A DNA stretch of 11,594 nucleotides from Tieghemiomyces parasiticus (lineage: Eukaryota; Kickxellomycota; Dimargaritomycetes; Dimargaritales; Dimargaritaceae). Below the pieces are notes generated by a model. That model did not search any database. It had not been told where the DNA came from and saw only the letters and a list, made by a program, of their open reading frames with translations. This document shows positions 7,502 through 11,594 of the stretch, piece by piece (the stretch's first letter is position 1; each line of letters opens with the position of its first letter). Position numbers and translations under genes: made by a program. The stretch lies in contig JANBPT010001263.1 of assembly GCA_027575765.1 (NCBI GenBank), positions 1 through 11,594 on the forward strand, read 5' to 3'.

Positions 7502-10093
7502 GGTGAGCTGACGGTAGAGGATTGTTTTGGAGGGAGGGGGGAGGAGGTGTACGCGCTACGAGTCAGGGCTACTCGAGGACGGGTCGTAGAGCTCGGCGTC
7601 GGGAAATGAGAGAATATGTACGATGCACTTGAGGAAGCAGGGAATGTGGTATACGTGGCAGAGCAGTTGCACAACTGGGGCTAGTCGTGGTAGCCCAGGG
7701 CCGTTCAGCACACCCTATCAGAGACATAGCTTCCCCCCCCCTTGCCGCGGTACCTCGGCTGTTTTACTCTGGAAGTTGGAAAGCCCGGAATGGTTCCTCC
7801 CGAGGATATGGGCGCACCGGGCAACATTCTGAGTGGACACAAGATGGCACCTCTCCAGTGCAGAGGCTGATAGTACGCATTTTGGCGTCCTCTGATTCCG
7901 AAGGCGACTGAACGGTTGCTACTCTGGTCTGACTGGCATTCCAAATGCAGGGGGAAGTGACAGTTTTGGTGCCGTCCCTGTTACCTGACTACACAGCGTA
8001 GCGTCCGACTTGCCCAGGGGACAACGCATCTCCAATTTCAAGAACCCTGGTGGCAGCGAGCCTTGTTGGGATTCCAGCCTGGGGGGTGGGGTCTGGTCAT
8101 CAGGGCCAGTTAGAAATGCGTGGATCAGCGTAGCCCCTTGACCTCACATGTCTCATTGGCAAAGCTTGCCAGTCCCTATCTGCCATTTTTGACCATCATC
8201 GTCATGGCTGGATTACTTCCACAAATTGAACCACCCTATTTCGCACTAGGTATGTATCTAAAGACCGAGCCGTGTGTATATGGCTTCCTAAAGGGGTAAC
8301 GAGGGTCATAGCGACCGTGACGGTCCGCTCACACTGTCTATCCAGTTGAGCTAGTCATGACGCCATTTAGCAGTCATTGTGCTGCAGGAAGTATGAACGG
8401 GCATAATTTCCGGGCATCAGCCAATCTGGGCCACCATACAACACACTTGATCGTACCATCACGCTTCGCTCATCTGCTGACATGATAGGGTATGATAAAT
8501 CTGGTTCTTAACTGAAGGGCCTCAGTCCGTCCTGCTGTCCTCCCCATAGAGGCCAACCCGTCGCAGGGAATGGCTATGGACGGAAGAACGCCAAAGGACT
8601 CGCCATTGCCTACGGAATACCTCTGGATCGTTTCTACCCAACCCCACTCCTACGTGTGAAGGGTTGCCGCGCAACATATCCTGCTGGCCAAATGGTGAAC
8701 GATGGGACATTGTGAGGCTGCTTCGTGCTATACGAACTAGTGAGAAGGCTCGCCGCTTTGGTCATCTGCCAAAGCAAACGAAACTCGCGTTAGTTTATGC
8801 CGAGTCAAGACAGTGGGGAGGAGGGCCAGGGCGGCGGTGCGAAGTTCAGCGAAGGAAATCAAGCGTCCCCCCCAACAGGCTTGCACGCACCGTTTGACCA
8901 CCTATCTGTTCGAATCCGTCGCTGTGAACCACGGCCACCTAACCCACGACATGCCTCAGGACTCCCTCGGTCTTGTTGGTGGCGCAGCCCCTAATCACTG
9001 CTACATACCCTAATAGTGTAAGCGGCAGATGCACCAGGACTGGCAGTTAAAAGTATCATATTGGTAAACAAAGGTGGTCCATCTGCTGTTGGTCCGTCGG
9101 CTGCAGCCGTCGAGCCGTTCCGCAGTCGAGGAGGTGCGGGTGAGTCATGAGGACTAAGGGCCCTGCTCCCTTGCACTGGCGCGCCCAAGGGGCTTCCCTC
9201 TGTACGAGAGCCTGTGGGATGGGGCAAAGGAAGTCGCCGCTTGATTGACCGTAGGGATTCGCAGTTCCTAGCTCCCGGCTGTCGTGGTTCTGTACTGCGT
9301 TCTTTATATACCTCTGTGCAGGCCACACGGCTATACTTTCTTGAGGTAAAGGCTTGGTGAACATAATGTAATCGACACATTGGATGCCCACAGCGGGTCT
9401 GGCCGAGAGACAGTCCATCTCTTCGAGCGGGACCCTGGAAAGCGACAGCCGGCAGGGCACACGGCCCAGACTGGGGATCCTCAAAGATGAACCAACCAAT
9501 GTCTGGAGAGTTGGACTGCGGCTCGGTACAAGTCAGTCGGAAAACTGCTTCAAGGTTCCCACCAACTACTGGGTCTGTGAGATGGCGCGATCAACCCCGC
9601 GCCGTCATCCGCAGAGACGAACGGGGTGAATTTTTTTCCCAAGGTGTGAAATAGTGGGGCAGTGTTCCGGTCATCCGATTGGTATGTTATGGTGAACTGG
9701 AGAAGGCAGGGGGTTGCTCTACCCGGCCATTCTGAGCCGAAGGGTCTGTACACACCCACACTCCCCGCGCCACCCACCATCAAGGTGCATCTGGCCGCAA
9801 GGCTCAGGTAATCGCATTCTGTCATTGTCACCTCTCCATAAATGCCGCGGGTAGTAGGCTATTGAAAAAAAAGAGCGTGGACCAGACATTAGCAGGCCAG
9901 CGGCGGTGAGCCGACGGGCAGGCCAAGGCGGGCCACAGTAGCCCCCTCCCCCATCACAAAGGAACGTTGCGAGAGAGACGCGGGCGGACAATCGGCGGGC
10001 CCCACAGCATGCTGGCGCAGTCTCCGGATGAATCGGCGGCGGTGGGGTGTCAGGCCTCTCGTTCTTTCCGTGCTGCTAACCTCCCAGAGGCTG
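7502..10093. other. 2.6-kb stretch with no recognisable gene
   Basis: The first 250 bases should hold the pyridoxal kinase promoter. On its coding strand the leader at 7517-7548 is almost all pyrimidine, and a G9 run (plus-strand C9 at 7733-7741) lies 232 bases upstream of the ATG. From about 7750 to 9880 all six frames are broken into short pieces, none of which I recognise. The longest (about 130-147 codons on the minus strand at 8991-9499) shows no motif and overlaps another equally long frame, as expected by chance. From about 9880 the sequence becomes GC-rich, with a 9-bp direct repeat (AATCGGCGG at 9990-9998 and 10031-10039) leading into the candidate promoter at 10094. No tRNA, transposon or terminal repeat was found. 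Confidence 0.6.
7733..7741. repeat. C9 homopolymer upstream of pyridoxal kinase
   Basis: Nine consecutive C on the plus strand read as G9 on the pyridoxal kinase coding strand, 232 bases before its ATG. The orientation matches the G14 run upstream of UTP5. Confidence 0.88.
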
Positions 10094-10128
10094 GGCGGGT
10101 CGTATATAGAGGACCAGCACGACCCGCC
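10094..10128. promoter_or_regulatory. 10-bp inverted repeat enclosing a TATATA box
   Basis: GGCGGGTCGT (10094-10103) is the exact reverse complement of ACGACCCGCC (10119-10128). The arms are 15 bases apart, and TATATA lies at 10103-10108, at the inner edge of the left arm. The arms include a GGGCGGG-type GC box. The layout suits a dimeric regulator competing with TATA binding, or an RNA hairpin if it is transcribed. It lies about 760 bases upstream of the Nma111-like ATG and just before a long pyrimidine-rich stretch, so it may be a distal promoter of that gene. This is inference. Confidence 0.4.
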
Positions 10129-10887
10129 TTCGTCTCGCCGCCTATCCTACCTTCCGTCCCACCGCTTCACAACACGCTCACCCCTACGCCCCATTGCAAA
10201 TCCACCCGCCTCTGCGACCCCGTTCACCCATTGTAACCATTAGGTTGTCCTATGAGGACCCTATGACCTAATCGTCTCGGTCATAATTATCCGCCGGCCT
10301 CTCACACCCCCTTGTCCGAAGGGCTGACAAGCGACCGTCCATTGCACAGTCACTTTATTTATATACTGCATTATTAAACTTGCCACCGCCACCTCTCGCC
10401 GCCACCCCCCTCCTAATCTTATTATATCTACCGCTCTGCGTTGGCCCTTCCCAGCACCAACTACCATCCTACTTTTTGCTCTCTTGCAGCCTAAACCCGC
10501 CAACACTTGTATCTTACACGTCCGTTTCCCCTACTTCTCTATTCCTCCCAACACCCCTTCACTCAATATTAAGGCACTTTACGCTTCCGCCTCATCTCTA
10601 GCCACTCCCTCATTCCGGCAACTCCCTAGCGCCCGCCTCCCGCGGTTCTCTTCCTCGGTCTACTCTATTAGAACTAGCTCCCACCTTCTCTGCAGCCCGC
10701 TAGTTTGCCGAGTATATTTGTCTGCAACATTCGCAGCAGGTCTGTATCCCACTTAGCCTAAAAGTCCCGACCGCCACTTCTCCGACCGGTTCCGTGCTTA
10801 AACTTGCCTAGGTTTCACCGTACGACCTGTCTATTCACTGCCTACTCCTCAAGAATATAGCCTCGTATATCGACCCCACCACCCGCC
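10129..10887 (+). promoter_or_regulatory. Long pyrimidine-rich leader or promoter of the Nma111-like gene
   Basis: The plus strand is dominated by C and T for about 700 bases; in 10501-10560, for example, I count 14 purines in 60. A second TATA-like patch (TATTTATATA around 10356-10366) is followed directly by the densest C/T section, the usual order of a filamentous-fungal core promoter with its CT-rich initiation region. A good 3' splice-site-like sequence (pyrimidine tract ending TTGCAG at 10484-10489) could mark a 5' UTR intron, but I see no strong matching donor. Short open frames here reflect the low density of stop codons in C/T-rich DNA and are not credible genes. Confidence 0.5.
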
Positions 10888-11594
10888 ATGACCCAGTTTT
10901 TGACACCACAGCCCAGCGGCTCCACTGGGCCCGGCACCCAGCAACCCCGACCCGTCCCCTTGACGAGTGAAGTGGGCCACCAGCGGGCTCTCAGCACCGA
11001 AACGGGCAACACTGATGCGGCCGGCAACACCCCGCCGTTGGTTTCCGGACTTACCCACCAGCTCACCGTAGACAGTGGCCCAACCCGTACCCGTGGCCGA
11101 GCAAACTCAATGTCGGCGGCCGCGCCGGGTTCACTGGCCCGCTTTGAGAGTGGGGATGTAACCGCAGACCGTGGTGGTTACGGTCACACTGTCCCCCTAG
11201 CTGGCCCACCTCCAGTGGGCGTGCGTACCCGCCGTTCCAAGAGTATCTCCGAGACCATTATGACGCGTCGTGCCAGCCTCTCCAACGACGTACTTGCGTA
11301 CGTCTACTACCCTAACAAGTTCACCTCACCCACCGTCTCCAACTTCCCGACAGGGCCCTTCCTGCCCCCGAGTACCGTCGACGCTGACTTGAATCCTGCC
11401 GATCGCCCATCCCAGTCTCCGACCAAAGTGGCTCCTATTGATAACCCCCTTCCGGCCGTTGCCCCTGCCTTTGGTGACAAGACCACCTTCACCTGGGAAC
11501 CGACTTTGGAACGCACGATCAAGGCCATTGTGTCCATCAAGGCTAACACCGTCCGTTCCTTCGACACGGAGTCGTCCGGCACGTACACCGCCAC
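10888..11594 (+). CDS. NMA111: Nma111-like nuclear HtrA serine protease, 5' part only
   Basis: The frame runs 235 codons from the first ATG after an in-frame TAG (10858-10860) and leaves the window still open. The last 33 residues, beginning WEPTLERTIKAIVSIKAN (203-220) and going on to SFDTES (224-229) and TYTAT (232-236), match the start of the first trypsin-like domain of Nma111. That is a tandem HtrA protease with PDZ domains, nuclear and linked to apoptosis-like death in yeast. The catalytic His, Asp and Ser lie beyond the edge, so activity cannot be judged. Ahead of this block are about 200 Ser/Thr/Pro/Gly-rich residues, longer than the 50-90 I expect from ascomycete relatives. They contain a basic patch RTRRSKS (113-119), possibly a nuclear localisation signal, and RRAS (127-130), a protein kinase A-type site. 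The start context (GCC before ATG) is good. The assignment rests on a short but characteristic conserved segment. Confidence 0.8.
   Translation, partial: MTQFLTPQPSGSTGPGTQQPRPVPLTSEVGHQRALSTETGNTDAAGNTPPLVSGLTHQLTVDSGPTRTRGRANSMSAAAPGSLARFESGDVTADRGGYGHTVPLAGPPPVGVRTRRSKSISETIMTRRASLSNDVLAYVYYPNKFTSPTVSNFPTGPFLPPSTVDADLNPADRPSQSPTKVAPIDNPLPAVAPAFGDKTTFTWEPTLERTIKAIVSIKANTVRSFDTESSGTYTA

Noticed and set aside
6923..7609. 228-codon plus-strand open frame over the pyridoxal kinase gene
   Set aside because: It opens with TTG rather than ATG, shows no recognisable domain and is antisense to a well-supported gene; high GC coding sequence often leaves the opposite frame open.
8313..8325. GACCGT-G-ACGGTC palindrome
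   Set aside because: Six-base arms are expected by chance many times in a window this size, and nothing nearby gives it context.
8904..8920. TTCGAATCC, a possible tRNA T-loop or B box
   Set aside because: The flanking bases do not form a T-stem, and no A box or acceptor stem lies at the right distance.
8991..9499. Two overlapping minus-strand frames of 129 and 147 codons
   Set aside because: They occupy the same DNA in different frames with no motif, no promoter signal and no compositional shift.
9967..10236. Plus-strand frame of about 89 codons (76 from its first ATG) spanning the TATA box and dyad
   Set aside because: It reads through the best promoter candidate into C/T-rich DNA poor in stop codons, and the peptide is unrecognisable.

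Overview
The window looks like nuclear DNA from a fungus. It carries orthologue-grade matches to three eukaryotic housekeeping proteins: a Utp5/WDR43-type ribosome-biogenesis factor, a BUD16-type pyridoxal kinase and the start of an Nma111-type HtrA protease. A fourth gene encodes a Pro-rich membrane protein with an EGF-like ectodomain. The tandem HtrA protease Nma111 is typical of fungi and absent from animals, and EGF-like ends on single-pass membrane proteins are known in filamentous fungi. None of the four genes needs an intron, and gene density is low with long gene-free stretches. I read this as an intron-poor, possibly early-diverging filamentous or zygomycete-grade fungus. That placement is inference.

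Layout: 1-1131 is gene-poor. 1132-3525 (minus) is UTP5. 3526-5276 is the shared upstream region of a divergent pair. 5277-6272 (plus) is the EGF-like type II membrane protein. 6273-6508 is a short space between convergent 3' ends. 6509-7501 (minus) is pyridoxal kinase. 7502-10887 is 3.4 kb without a recognisable gene, ending in a candidate promoter and a long pyrimidine-rich leader. 10888 to the right edge (plus) is the N-terminal third or less of an Nma111-like protease, cut by the window end before its catalytic residues.

The genes do not form a pathway: ribosome assembly in the nucleolus, vitamin B6 salvage in the cytosol, a nuclear protease, and a probable cell-surface or secretory-pathway protein. 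They share non-coding architecture. Each has a pyrimidine-rich coding-strand leader just before its ATG. Unusually long G/C homopolymers sit near the ends of three of them. The best non-coding signal is a perfect 10-bp GC-rich inverted repeat around a TATATA box at about 10.1 kb. The least expected coding feature is the EGF-like membrane protein. I found no mobile element, CRISPR array, rRNA or credible tRNA, and nothing that amounts to a clearly new multi-gene system.
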